Shown here: one piece after another, positions 35,788 to 44,350 of the stretch
How the letters are laid out: each line of letters begins with the position of its first letter
Numbering within the stretch: position 1 is the first letter of the stretch
NCBI RefSeq assembly: GCF_035998675.1
Contig: NZ_DASYHI010000016.1
Coordinates: 62,001-126,000, forward strand
Source: Telluribacter sp035998675
GTDB lineage: Bacteria; Bacteroidota; Bacteroidia; Cytophagales; Spirosomataceae
Length of the DNA: 64,000 bases
Direction: 5' to 3'
Translations under genes and position numbers: made by a program
The notes under the pieces: model-generated
Seen by the model: only the letters and a program-made list of their open reading frames with translations
What the model was told of the DNA's origin: nothing
Databases searched by the model: none

Positions 35788-37569
35788 GTGAAAGCACTCG
35801 CGTACCTCAATAAGTACTTTGTAAAATACAAGTGGTACCTGATCCTGGGTATTCTATTTACGGTTATTTCCAATTTGTTTGGCATTATACCGGCGCAGCT
35901 GGTCCGGTATGCGCTTGACCTGGTCCGCGAAACGCTTGATATCTACTACCTCTTTGACGGTTCCACTGTCCAGAATCAGATTTACGATGTATTCCGGCAT
36001 ACTATTCTGCTGTACGGCCTGCTGATTCTCCTGATGGCGCTATTAAAAGGTATATTTCTTTTCCTGGTGCGACAGACTATTATTGTTATGTCGCGGCACG
36101 TAGAGTACGATCTCAAAAATGATATTTACGAGCACTACCAGTCGCTTCCGATGAGTTTTTATCGCCGGCACAACACCGGTGACCTCATGGCGCGTATCTC
36201 CGAGGATGTCAGTAAGGTGCGGATGTACGTAGGTCCCTCGCTGATGTACGGTATTAACCTGATAGTGCTTTTTGTACTGGTTATTACTTATATGCTTTCG
36301 GTAAGTACTACCCTGACGCTCTATGTCCTGTTACCACTGCCGCTGTTGTCGGTCAGTATCTATATTGTCAATAGTATCATTATGCGCCGTTCGGAAGAAA
36401 TTCAGCGGCAGTTGTCCAATCTTTCTACCTACGTTCAGGAGGCTTTTTCGGGGATTCGGGTCATCAAGGCCTTTGTGCAGGAACGGACTTCTTTTACCAA
36501 CTTTAAACAGGAAGCGGAAGTTTTTAAAGATAAATCCCTGGCTCTTAACAAGGTTGACTCCCTGTTCTTCCCCCTAATTCTGCTTCTGGTGGGGCTAAGT
36601 AACGTACTGGTGGTGTACGTAGGCGGACAGGAAATTATTAACGGAAACCTGACTCCCGGCAACATTACGGAGTTTATTCTGTATGTAAACATGCTTACCT
36701 GGCCGGTGATGGCACTGGGCTGGACCACCAGCCAGATACAGCGCGCGGCCGCTTCGCAAGCCCGTATCAATGAGTTTATGGAAGTAAAAAACCATTTGGT
36801 TTCGGAGAAAAACCTGCATACTCCCATTCAGGGCGCTATTTCCTTCCAGCACGTTGGTTTTATCTACCCTGATTCGGGTATTCGGGCGTTGAATGATTTC
36901 AATCTGGACGTGGCCGCCGGCGAAACCGTAGCCATACTGGGTACTACCGGCTCCGGCAAAAGTACCCTCGCTACCCTGGTAACCCGCCTGTTTGACCCTA
37001 CCGAAGGACAACTCCTGGTGGATGGTCACCCCATCAAGGATTATGATGTGCAGTACCTTCGCCAGCAGATGGGGTACGTCCCGCAGGATGTTTTCCTTTT
37101 CTCCGACTCTATTGCCAACAATGTGCGTTTCGGGGCTAAGGAACTACCCATTGAGAAAGTAGAACAGGCGGTGAAAGACGCGGATTTGTACCAGAATATC
37201 GTTGATTTTCCCAAAGGGTTTGATACCCGCCTCGGCGAACGCGGTATTACCCTCTCGGGCGGACAAAAACAACGACTTTCCATTGCAAGGGCCATTGCGC
37301 GTGATCCCAAGATACTTATTCTGGACGACTGCCTCTCGGCCGTGGATACCAATACCGAAAATATCATTCTGAATAATTTAAAGCGAATCATGGACCACCG
37401 TACGTCCCTGATTATTTCGCACCGGGTTTCGTCGGCCAAGCTGGCGGATAGAATCATCGTGCTGGACGACGGAAAAATAGTGGAGCAGGGTACGCACAAC
37501 GAGCTTATGGAAAAGAACGGTGCTTACCGCGAGCTGTACGAAAAGCAGCTGCAGACCGAGGAGGTATAG
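35788..37569 (+). CDS. ABC exporter half-transporter with a non-canonical Walker B residue
   Basis: 593 residues from a GTG start at 35788 (VKALAYLNKYFVKYKW). Six membrane helices (about 1-320) are fused to an ATPase domain: Walker A GTTGSGKST (about 386-394), signature LSGGQKQRLSIARA, Walker B ILILDDC and switch ISHRVSS. Residue 514 after the Walker B Asp is Asp rather than the catalytic Glu, as in the degenerate site of heterodimeric exporters of the BmrC/YheI type. No partner half-transporter gene is nearby. The substrate (drug or lipid) is unknown. It is convergent with the epimerase gene, 10 bases away. Confidence 0.9.
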   Translation: MKALAYLNKYFVKYKWYLILGILFTVISNLFGIIPAQLVRYALDLVRETLDIYYLFDGSTVQNQIYDVFRHTILLYGLLILLMALLKGIFLFLVRQTIIVMSRHVEYDLKNDIYEHYQSLPMSFYRRHNTGDLMARISEDVSKVRMYVGPSLMYGINLIVLFVLVITYMLSVSTTLTLYVLLPLPLLSVSIYIVNSIIMRRSEEIQRQLSNLSTYVQEAFSGIRVIKAFVQERTSFTNFKQEAEVFKDKSLALNKVDSLFFPLILLLVGLSNVLVVYVGGQEIINGNLTPGNITEFILYVNMLTWPVMALGWTTSQIQRAAASQARINEFMEVKNHLVSEKNLHTPIQGAISFQHVGFIYPDSGIRALNDFNLDVAAGETVAILGTTGSGKSTLATLVTRLFDPTEGQLLVDGHPIKDYDVQYLRQQMGYVPQDVFLFSDSIANNVRFGAKELPIEKVEQAVKDADLYQNIVDFPKGFDTRLGERGITLSGGQKQRLSIARAIARDPKILILDDCLSAVDTNTENIILNNLKRIMDHRTSLIISHRVSSAKLADRIIVLDDGKIVEQGTHNELMEKNGAYRELYEKQLQTEEV

Positions 37570-37579
37570 GTATAGGTCC

Positions 37580-38683
37580 CTACTGTACTTCTACCCGCTC
37601 CATCCGGCTCAGGTACTCCTCGTCCAGGTCGGCTCCGTGGCCGGGCGCATCGGGCAACTCAAGCCGGTAATGATTATGGTATATTGCGCCACCCACAACG
37701 GGGTCTTCCGCGTGTTCAAAAGGGGAATCAAGGTCGTAGAACCGGATGTTGGTACGGGCCGAGGCCAGGTGTGCGTTGGCCGTTATCGCCAGTCGGCTTT
37801 CGGACATGCAACCAATCATACACGGAATGCCCGCTGCTTCGGCGATGGCGTTTATTTTCAAAGCATTATTAATCCCGCCACTTTTTGACAACTTGATGTT
37901 GAAGTAATCCACGGCCCCCATCTGGGCCAGTCTGAAGGCGTCGGTATGGGTAAAAAGTGATTCATCGGCGCAGATTGGGATGGGCGAATGCTGCCGTACC
38001 CGGGCCATATCGTCGTAGTTCCAGTGCTTTACCGGCTGCTCACAGTACTCTACATTCAGCTCAGCCAGGGCCTTAAGTACCTTTACCGCCGACACGTAGT
38101 CCCAACCCTGGTTGGCATCCACCCTAATGGGCAGTTCCTGTCCGATGGCGTCACGAATAGCCCTGATTCGGCTGATGTCGTCACTGGCATGGGTACCCAG
38201 CTTCACCTTTATCGCCTCCGCTCCCCGTTCTTTGATTTGAACGGCATCGGCCGCCATGGCTTCGGGTGTGTTGATGTAAATAGTCTCGTCGGTCGTAATG
38301 GTACGCTTCTCCCCTCCCAGGTACTGATACAGTGGCATACCGGCCTGTTTGGCGGCCAGGTCATACAGGGCCATATCAAACGCACTTTTGCAGGTATAGT
38401 TTTGAGTCAGGTACCTGTCGAGGGTAGCCAGGCAGCCTTCTATATCCGAAGCGTTCTGTCCAATGAGCAGCCGGGCGAAGTCCTGAGCCGCAGCAAAACA
38501 GGTTTCCTGCGTTTCACCCACTATCATCCAAAAAGGCGAGCCCTCTCCTACCCCGTAAGTACCTTTATCCGTATGGATTTTCACCAGAATATTCCGGGCT
38601 TCCTCGATGGTACCAATGGCAATGGTAACGGGGGCCTTCAGGGGAATATTGAGCTTGTAAATTTCAACGCGGGTGATGGTCAT
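37580..38683 (-). CDS. Dipeptide epimerase, enolase superfamily
   Basis: 367 residues of the muconate-lactonizing-enzyme subgroup. Catalytic lysines are Lys159/Lys161 (AIKVKLG) and Lys264 (NIKLSKSGG). Metal ligands are Asp189 (VDANQGW), Glu215 (CEQPV) and Asp240 (CADES). The motif DLDSP at 317-321 is the substrate-backbone signature of L-Ala-D/L-Glu epimerases. It likely epimerises a dipeptide from murein turnover. Specificity beyond Ala-Xxx is uncertain. It is followed in the same direction of reading by nothing, and preceded by the amidohydrolase gene, with a perfect palindrome between them. Confidence 0.88.
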   Translation of the reverse strand: MTITRVEIYKLNIPLKAPVTIAIGTIEEARNILVKIHTDKGTYGVGEGSPFWMIVGETQETCFAAAQDFARLLIGQNASDIEGCLATLDRYLTQNYTCKSAFDMALYDLAAKQAGMPLYQYLGGEKRTITTDETIYINTPEAMAADAVQIKERGAEAIKVKLGTHASDDISRIRAIRDAIGQELPIRVDANQGWDYVSAVKVLKALAELNVEYCEQPVKHWNYDDMARVRQHSPIPICADESLFTHTDAFRLAQMGAVDYFNIKLSKSGGINNALKINAIAEAAGIPCMIGCMSESRLAITANAHLASARTNIRFYDLDSPFEHAEDPVVGGAIYHNHYRLELPDAPGHGADLDEEYLSRMERVEVQ

Positions 38684-38705
38684 GGAGTGGAAGAGTGGAA
38701 GAGAA

Positions 38706-38733
38706 GTAGCGACGCAAAATTTTGCGTCGCTAC
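38706..38733. repeat. Perfect 28-bp palindrome
   Basis: The sequence begins GTAGCGACGCAAAA and the other half is its exact reverse complement, so there is no loop. It lies between the amidohydrolase and epimerase genes, preceded by GGAAGAGTGGAAGAG repeat text. It resembles dispersed REP-like palindromes; a terminator role is possible but there is no T run. Confidence 0.8.
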
Positions 38734-38740
38734 AACCTGG

Positions 38741-39871
38741 TTAATTAGGAAAAAGGGATTTGTCCAGGCCGGGTATAATTTTCAGGGCATTTTTATAGTA
38801 CAGCTTTTTAAGTACTTCATCCGACAGCCCCAGACCGTACATGCGCCAGAAGGCGTGGTACTTCTTGTGGTAGGGAAAGTACTCATCCTCGGTTTCGAGT
38901 ACCCGGAAATAGGTTACGTACTCGGCTGGCACCCAGCTGTCTTTACCAAAAAGAACCCGGTCCTGCCATTTATCAAAGAACTTTTTGCCACTACGGGGCT
39001 GGCGTCCCAACTCGGCTATAACGGCCCCAATCTCTACGTACATGTTCGGGAAAACCTGCATCAGGCTATCGAGCTTGCGGAGGTCGTTGGCATACCAGCC
39101 CATGTGGGCGTTGACAAAGGTAGTCTTGGGGTGCTTACGGAATACGTCGTGCTGCTCGCCGATCAGGTCTTCAAAAGGGGCCGGATCCTTGGCGCCGCGC
39201 TTGCGGTTGGGGTGGGTTTTCAGCTCCAGCCAGCGCTCGTTATACCGGTCGAGCGGGTCCCAGAAGGAAGGTACATCGGCGGTATGGATCAATACCGGAA
39301 TACCCAATTCCCCACACTTAGCCCAGACGGGGTCCAGACGAGGGTCGTTAACTGCTACCCGGTTACCCTTATCGTCTTTGATCCCACTAAAGCCCAGGCT
39401 CTTATAGATTTTCAATCCCTTCGCGCCCATTTTCACGTCCTCTTCCAGCTGCTTCACCGCATTGGCCGTCCAGCTGGATTCACCAAATCCTTTGAACTGT
39501 AGGTTAGTAAACACGGCTATGCGTTTCGGCCCATTTTTTATGACGTTGCTCAGCGCCCCGTTCAGGTGGGCCGTACCTTCATTCCACTCCTGGTACCAGC
39601 CCCGGCCGCTGAGATTCACCATTATCCCCATATTCATACTATCCATCTGGGCTACCAGGTACTTCAGGTCCTGTTCGGCCATGCGGTACTGGTGGTTATG
39701 TACGTCAATGAAAGGAAACTTCGCCCGCTTCGGCACGTGGTCTTCTACTTTTAGGGTCGAAACGGGATCATACTCTTCAAAGCCCAGGGGTTGTTCGGGG
39801 TTGGTAGAGCCCTGGGCCAGCGCCCCCTGCACAACTCCCAGGGTAAGTGCTAAAAACACAATTTTCTTCAT
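38741..39871 (-). CDS. Secreted amidohydrolase (Amidohydro_2 type)
   Basis: 376 residues. The signal peptide MKKIVFLALTLGVVQGALAQ is followed by a TIM-barrel metal hydrolase: FIDVHNHQYRM (HxH equivalent), IPVLIHTADVPSFW, FVNAHMGWYANDL and the late acidic metal ligand in LFGKDSW. This is the amidohydrolase 2 pattern, whose members decarboxylate or hydrolyse aromatic and lactone-like substrates. The secreted location is unusual for the general family but frequent in Cytophagales. The substrate is unknown. It is upstream of the dipeptide epimerase gene on the same strand, 57 bases away. Confidence 0.85.
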   Translation of the reverse strand: MKKIVFLALTLGVVQGALAQGSTNPEQPLGFEEYDPVSTLKVEDHVPKRAKFPFIDVHNHQYRMAEQDLKYLVAQMDSMNMGIMVNLSGRGWYQEWNEGTAHLNGALSNVIKNGPKRIAVFTNLQFKGFGESSWTANAVKQLEEDVKMGAKGLKIYKSLGFSGIKDDKGNRVAVNDPRLDPVWAKCGELGIPVLIHTADVPSFWDPLDRYNERWLELKTHPNRKRGAKDPAPFEDLIGEQHDVFRKHPKTTFVNAHMGWYANDLRKLDSLMQVFPNMYVEIGAVIAELGRQPRSGKKFFDKWQDRVLFGKDSWVPAEYVTYFRVLETEDEYFPYHKKYHAFWRMYGLGLSDEVLKKLYYKNALKIIPGLDKSLFPN

Positions 39872-39911
39872 AATAATGTAAAGGAAAGGTTACGGTTATT
39901 TTTAGAATAGT

Positions 39912-40397
39912 TTACGCCTGCCGGTAAATCAGCGCCACGCAGTGGGCGGCAATTCCCTCTTCCCGGCCAACAAAGCCGAGGTGCTCGGAGGTAGTGGCTT
40001 TTATGGAAATTAGTTCTTCGTCTATACCCATGACCCCGGCCAGGCATGTCTTCATAGCCGGTATGTGCGGGTTCAGCTTCGGTAGTTGCAACACTACCGT
40101 TACGTCAACATTACCTACTTCAAATCCTTTTTCACGGACCATTTCAAGTACCCTGGCCAGCAACAGTTTACTGTCTACTCCCTTCCACTGCGGGTCTTTG
40201 TCGGAGAAATGGTACCCTATGTTGCGCATATTAGCCGCTCCCAGCAGGGCATCGCACAGTACATGACATACCACATCGGCATCCGAATGCCCCCTGGCTC
40301 CGTGGGTATGCGGTATCAGTAGTCCGCCCAGCCAAAAAGGCCGACCGGCTTCCAGTTGATGTACATCGTAGCCTTGCCCAATGCGAAAAGGAAACAT
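39912..40397 (-). CDS. ispF: 2-C-methyl-D-erythritol 2,4-cyclodiphosphate synthase
   Basis: 161 residues from the ATG at 40397 (MFPFRIGQGYDVHQL), which is the family start; the open frame runs further upstream without meaning. It makes the cyclic diphosphate in the MEP isoprenoid pathway. Metal ligands are Asp11, His13 (GYDVH) and His45 (DVVCHVL). The HSDAD loop and ATTSEHLGFVG end are typical. The enzyme is a trimer. No other MEP gene is in the window. The upstream gap 40398-40673 holds no other gene I can see. Confidence 0.95.
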   Translation of the reverse strand: MFPFRIGQGYDVHQLEAGRPFWLGGLLIPHTHGARGHSDADVVCHVLCDALLGAANMRNIGYHFSDKDPQWKGVDSKLLLARVLEMVREKGFEVGNVDVTVVLQLPKLNPHIPAMKTCLAGVMGIDEELISIKATTSEHLGFVGREEGIAAHCVALIYRQA

Positions 40398-40648
40398 AGT
40401 TTGCTTTATATGCTGATAAAAACGAAAATGACTAAAAAAATGGTGATTCGGTGAACTCACAAGACTTGAGATCGCTGCTGCAAATTGGGAAGATAGATCT
40501 GAAAAGACAACTACCGGAAGCCAGATTGGAGAAAGATACCCCTGCACCCAGGTACTAACACAGGGAATCCAACTGTATTCTGCTACTATTTAGCAGTATA
40601 ATACAACTTTCTTTCCTGGACTAAGTTTCATACTCTGAACATAACCAC

Positions 40649-40678
40649 TATATATACCATGAATATATATACCATGAA
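40649..40678 (+). repeat. 15-bp exact tandem duplication across the start codon
   Basis: Bases 40649-40663 are repeated exactly at 40664-40678; each copy contains TATATACCATGAA and so a start codon in the same frame. The unit length keeps the frame, so the gene downstream has two possible ATGs (40659 and 40674). Confidence 0.85.
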
Positions 40679-41045
40679 AAAATTCGGTAGTATGTCCCTG
40701 GCTCTTTGCCTGCTTGTCTTCCTTGTTTCCGGGGCCAGCTCTCCCGCCGTTTTTGATAAAGAAATAAAAGTGCAAAAGACGGCTACCAACAAAGTGATTA
40801 ATAAAATCAACAAACAGCTTAAAAACCGCTATAAGCTGAACGCGGCGATTCAGGTTTTAGCCAGAGATAAGGACAATACCATCAGGCACCTGAAGTTTAC
40901 CTGCGAAGACGTGGCCAATTTGCAGTCGGGGGGTACCTGCGAGTCTGATAACTTTGGATTGCTGCTCATAAAAGTACCCGACGACAAAGGTCACTGCGGA
41001 TGCAGTATCGCGGATCGGGGCGTGGAAGACATTTTGACCCAATAG
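40674..41045 (+). CDS. Small secreted cysteine-containing protein, unknown
   Basis: 123 residues from the second ATG (40674), which gives a good signal peptide MKKFGSMSLALCLLVFLVSG with cleavage near GASS. Starting at 40659 would add MNIYT. The mature part is basic and helical at first (KTATNKVINKINKQLKNRYKLN), then has four Cys (FTCEDV, GGTCESD, HCGCSIAD) that could form disulfides. I do not recognise a family. It is a lone gene; a GC-rich hairpin at 41050-41080 ends it. Confidence 0.7.
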   Translation: MKKFGSMSLALCLLVFLVSGASSPAVFDKEIKVQKTATNKVINKINKQLKNRYKLNAAIQVLARDKDNTIRHLKFTCEDVANLQSGGTCESDNFGLLLIKVPDDKGHCGCSIADRGVEDILTQ

Positions 41046-41049
41046 AGCC

Positions 41050-41080
41050 TGCTCCGCACCGACGGTTTTGGTGCGGAGCA
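41050..41080. terminator. GC-rich hairpin between convergent genes
   Basis: TGCTCCGCACC (41050-41060) pairs perfectly with 41070-41080 around a 9-base loop. There is no U-tract, so intrinsic termination is plausible but not certain. Confidence 0.65.
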
Positions 41081-41088
41081 AAGGCTGA

Positions 41089-42330
41089 TTAGTTGGCCTC
41101 GGCCCGGTAGTAAAGGGTTGAGCAGTTTTCGGGACGAAGTATAGTACGAGCAGCCTGATGGATGGCTTCGGCATCCACCGCTCTTATTTTCTCAGCATCC
41201 TCGTTTACCCATTCGGCATTGCCGGCATTGGCCGCAAAAGCCAGGTTCATGGTCCGGTTCAGGAGTTCTACTTCCGAGAAGGCCAGCGTAGCTTCCGCCT
41301 GGTTCTTTACCTTGGTCACTTCTTCCCCCGTTGCCCCGTTTTCTATGAAGTCAGCCAGCAGTTCATTCACCGCCGCATCGGCTTCTTCCAGCGTTACGCC
41401 GGGATTCAGAAAGCCACGTACCAACAGCAGACCGGGGTCCAGGGAGGAGGTAATACTGGCGGAGACACTATTAAAAAGCGGTTTTTCTTTGAGCAGGTGA
41501 CGGTACAGACGCGACGATTTGCCCCTTCCCAAAATATCGCTCAACAAGTCAGCCGCGAAAAAACCTTCCTCGTAGCGCCCCGGCATGTGCCAGGCTTTAA
41601 TGAGGCCATTGAGCGGTACCTGCGCGGAAGTTTCCAGCAGGCGGGCTTCCTGCTGGGCGGGTTCTTTGGGTAGTTGACGTATGTAAGGCTCTCCGGCCGG
41701 AATAGGACCAAACCATTTCTCCACCAGCTGTTTCACCTGTTGGGTCTTTACGGCCCCGGCTACGACCAGAATGGCGTTATTGGGTCGGTAAAAGCGAAAA
41801 AAGAAATCCTGGACATCGTCCATTACGGCCTCTTCAATGTGCGATATATCTTTTCCGATGGTAGCCCAGCGGTAGGGATGTACCTTGTAGGCCAGCGGAC
41901 GCAGTTTCAGCCAGATATCGCCGTAGGGCTGGTTGAGGTACCTTTGCTTGAATTCTTCAATCACAACCTTCCGCTGTACTTCCAGTACCTTGGGGTCAAA
42001 CGAAAGACGCAGCATCCGGTCAGACTCCAGCCACAGAGCCGTTTCGAGGTTATCGGCCGGCAGGGTAATGTAGTAGTTGGTAATGTCGGGAGAAGTAAAG
42101 GCGTTGTTCTCCCCTCCTACTTTCTGCACCGGCTCGTCGTAGCTGGGGATGTGCTGCGAGCCGCCAAACATCAGGTGCTCAAACAGATGCGCAAAGCCGG
42201 TCCGTTTTTCGTCCTCATCACGGGAGCCCACATTGTACAATATATTTACCGCGGCCATCGGGGTAGTTGGGTCCTCGTGTACATAGACGCGCAGGCCATT
42301 ATCCAAAACAAAATTCTCGTATCTGATCAT
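41089..42330 (-). CDS. M16 family zinc peptidase
   Basis: 413 residues from the ATG at 42330 (MIRYENFVLDNGLRV); the open frame to 42420 has no family similarity. The inverted zinc motif HxxEH is HLFEH at 48-52, and the third ligand Glu lies about 75 residues later in VVIEEFKQRYLNQPYG. Two M16 domains are seen, the second starting near PLNGLIKAWHMPG. No signal peptide, so probably cytosolic. Pitrilysin-like enzymes degrade short peptides; some M16 pairs need a partner, but no second M16 gene is adjacent. Confidence 0.9.
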   Translation of the reverse strand: MIRYENFVLDNGLRVYVHEDPTTPMAAVNILYNVGSRDEDEKRTGFAHLFEHLMFGGSQHIPSYDEPVQKVGGENNAFTSPDITNYYITLPADNLETALWLESDRMLRLSFDPKVLEVQRKVVIEEFKQRYLNQPYGDIWLKLRPLAYKVHPYRWATIGKDISHIEEAVMDDVQDFFFRFYRPNNAILVVAGAVKTQQVKQLVEKWFGPIPAGEPYIRQLPKEPAQQEARLLETSAQVPLNGLIKAWHMPGRYEEGFFAADLLSDILGRGKSSRLYRHLLKEKPLFNSVSASITSSLDPGLLLVRGFLNPGVTLEEADAAVNELLADFIENGATGEEVTKVKNQAEATLAFSEVELLNRTMNLAFAANAGNAEWVNEDAEKIRAVDAEAIHQAARTILRPENCSTLYYRAEAN

Positions 42331-42446
42331 GCAGGCTGGTAGGAAATAAAGGGTCCGCGAAACGAGGACCTGTTTTTTAACGTTATGGACAAAGCTAATG
42401 TTCCGGCGGTAATCAGCCAAATTTCAGTTTTAGAGTCACCCAAGCC

Positions 42447-43568
42447 ATGAAGAAAACCCTTTACCCTTTCATATTCCTGCTTACATTTTTTTTTAGTACC
42501 TCCCCTACCCAGGCCCAGCTCCTTACTGATCCGGCCGGTATCAGGCTTATTCAGCAGGGCATTGACCATATTTACAATTACGAGTTTGAGGAAGCCACCC
42601 GAGTGGGCCAGCAGGTAAAAGCCAGGTACCCCAACCACCCCGTCGGCTACATGCTAAAGGCTTTTCAGATGTACTGGCAGTACCTGCCCATCCAGACCAA
42701 CAAAGCCAAAGCCCAGGAGTACCAGAATACCCTGAACCAGTGCCTGGTGGCCGTGGAAAAGCAATACGGAAAAGAAAGTACCAATCCGGAGGCGGTGTTT
42801 TTTACGATGGCGGCCCACGGGTACCGGGCCCTCATGTTCAACTACCAGAAAGAGCTGATAAAAGCGGCTACCGAAGCCCAGAGCGCCTACAGCGCCATGA
42901 TGAATGGTATGAAGCTAACCGACAGGAATCCGGAGTTTTACTTCACCACCGGCATGTATAACTACTACGTAGAGGTGTACCCCAACGACCACCCCATTGT
43001 GAAGCCGATCATGGTGTTTTTTAAGAATGGCAACAAACCGCTGGGCCTCAAGCAGGTAGATACTGCCACGCGGGTAGGTGTCATTACCCGGGCCGAGGCC
43101 TGCTACTACCTGGCGCATATCTACCTCGAGCACGAATCGCAGCCCGAGCGGGCGCTGGCCTACAGCAGTAAACTGAACAGTTGGTACCCGCAGAATCCGG
43201 TTTACAAAATACTGCACACCGAAGCCCTGCTGTTGGCGGGCCGGTACGCTGAGGCGACCGACGATGTCAACTACCTGAAGCGCTACAGCAGTGGCTTTTA
43301 TCCCATTGCCTGGCATACCTTTCAGGGAATTCTGGAAGAGAAAAAAGAAAAAGATGACGCCCAGGCCCAGCGCGAGTACCTGGCAGCCCTGCGTACTCCC
43401 TACGACGAACAGTTTACCCGCGAGTACCACGCCATGGCCTTCGCCGGTTTGGCCCGCATAGCCGACCGGGCCGGAAACAAAGCCCAGGCTAAATCGTATT
43501 ATAAAAAATGCCTTGAGGTAGCCCAGTACAAATCCCAAATCAGAGAAGCAAAGGCGTATCTGAAATAA
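42447..43568 (+). CDS. Secreted TPR-like protein, unknown role
   Basis: 373 residues. The signal peptide MKKTLYPFIFLLTFFFSTSP ends near TQAQ. The rest is helical with TPR-like spacing, for example NYEFEEATRVGQQV, RAEACYYLAHIYLEHESQPERALAY, ILHTEALLLAGRYAEAT and AMAFAGLARIADRAGNKAQAKSYYKKCLEVA. A periplasmic scaffold role is possible; nothing specific can be said. It is divergent from the M16 gene (116 bases) and 33 bases upstream of the molybdopterin oxidoreductase gene, so these two may share a transcript. Confidence 0.75.
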   Translation: MKKTLYPFIFLLTFFFSTSPTQAQLLTDPAGIRLIQQGIDHIYNYEFEEATRVGQQVKARYPNHPVGYMLKAFQMYWQYLPIQTNKAKAQEYQNTLNQCLVAVEKQYGKESTNPEAVFFTMAAHGYRALMFNYQKELIKAATEAQSAYSAMMNGMKLTDRNPEFYFTTGMYNYYVEVYPNDHPIVKPIMVFFKNGNKPLGLKQVDTATRVGVITRAEACYYLAHIYLEHESQPERALAYSSKLNSWYPQNPVYKILHTEALLLAGRYAEATDDVNYLKRYSSGFYPIAWHTFQGILEEKKEKDDAQAQREYLAALRTPYDEQFTREYHAMAFAGLARIADRAGNKAQAKSYYKKCLEVAQYKSQIREAKAYLK

Positions 43569-43601
43569 GCACTCAACTACTTCATCCTGACCCGGAAACT
43601 C

Positions 43602-44297
43602 ATGGAAGAAAAAGATAAAATAGACCGGATAATAGATGCCCGGATGAAGTTGAAAACCCGGTTTGAGGAGAAAATGAAAGCGACTCCCTCCGTAGCCGAC
43701 AACCAGCCCCAGGGTACCGGCCCCGCCAACCGGCATGGTATGCCCAAACTACCGGTGGGGCAGTATGAGTCCAAAAAGTGGCCGGTGCTGGACCTGGGGT
43801 ACCAACCCTCGGTTTCGCTGGACCGCTGGCGGCTGACCATCAACGGGGAAGTGGAGCATCCGGTGGTACTCAAATGGGATGACTTCATGGCGCTGCCCCA
43901 GACCGAGGATACCAGCGATTTTCACTGCGTTACTACCTGGTCACGGTTTGATATGCAGTGGGTTGGCGTCAAACTCATGGACCTGGCGGCACTGGTACTT
44001 CCCAAAGACACCGCCACGCACATCATGTGCTACGGCTACGATACCTACACGACCAACATTGCCCTGGAAGAAGCCCTGAAGCCCGATGTACTGCTGGTTC
44101 ACACGGTTGACGGTGAAGTACTTTCCAGAGAGCACGGTGGCCCGGTACGGGTTATTACTCCGCAGTTATACGCCTGGAAAGGGGCCAAATGGATTAAGCG
44201 AATCCAGTTTTTATCCGAAAATAAAGCTGGTTTCTGGGAGGAGCGGGGGTACTCTGACACCGCCTACCCCTGGCGAAACGACCGCTATGACGAATAA
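43602..44297 (+). CDS. Molybdopterin-dependent oxidoreductase (sulfite-oxidase fold)
   Basis: 231 residues. The core matches the oxidoreductase molybdopterin-binding domain: WRLTINGEVEHPVVLKWDDF, DFHCVTTWSRFDMQWVGV with the predicted Mo ligand Cys109, MCYGYDTYTTNIALEEAL, and HGGPVRVITPQLYAWKGAKWI. No TAT signal or membrane anchor is visible, so it is probably cytosolic like the YuiH-type enzymes. About 60 charged residues precede the domain. The substrate is unknown. Its stop codon lies inside the terminator stem at 44295-44333. Confidence 0.87.
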   Translation: MEEKDKIDRIIDARMKLKTRFEEKMKATPSVADNQPQGTGPANRHGMPKLPVGQYESKKWPVLDLGYQPSVSLDRWRLTINGEVEHPVVLKWDDFMALPQTEDTSDFHCVTTWSRFDMQWVGVKLMDLAALVLPKDTATHIMCYGYDTYTTNIALEEALKPDVLLVHTVDGEVLSREHGGPVRVITPQLYAWKGAKWIKRIQFLSENKAGFWEERGYSDTAYPWRNDRYDE

Positions 44298-44333
44298 AAG
44301 CGAAGCAGGACCATTTTCCCTACTTCGCTTTTA
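44295..44333. terminator. Hairpin terminator overlapping the oxidoreductase stop
   Basis: TAAAAGCGAAG (44295-44305) pairs with CTTCGCTTTTA (44323-44333) across a 17-base loop, with T and A tracts on the proper sides for the two convergent genes. Confidence 0.75.
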
Positions 44334-44350
44334 TTCAACTTCTACTTTTC

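Noticed and set aside
37988..39502. Open frame of 504 codons on the plus strand
   Set aside because: It runs opposite the dipeptide epimerase and amidohydrolase genes, which have clear family motifs; the translation has no recognisable domain and is a shadow of GC-rich codons.
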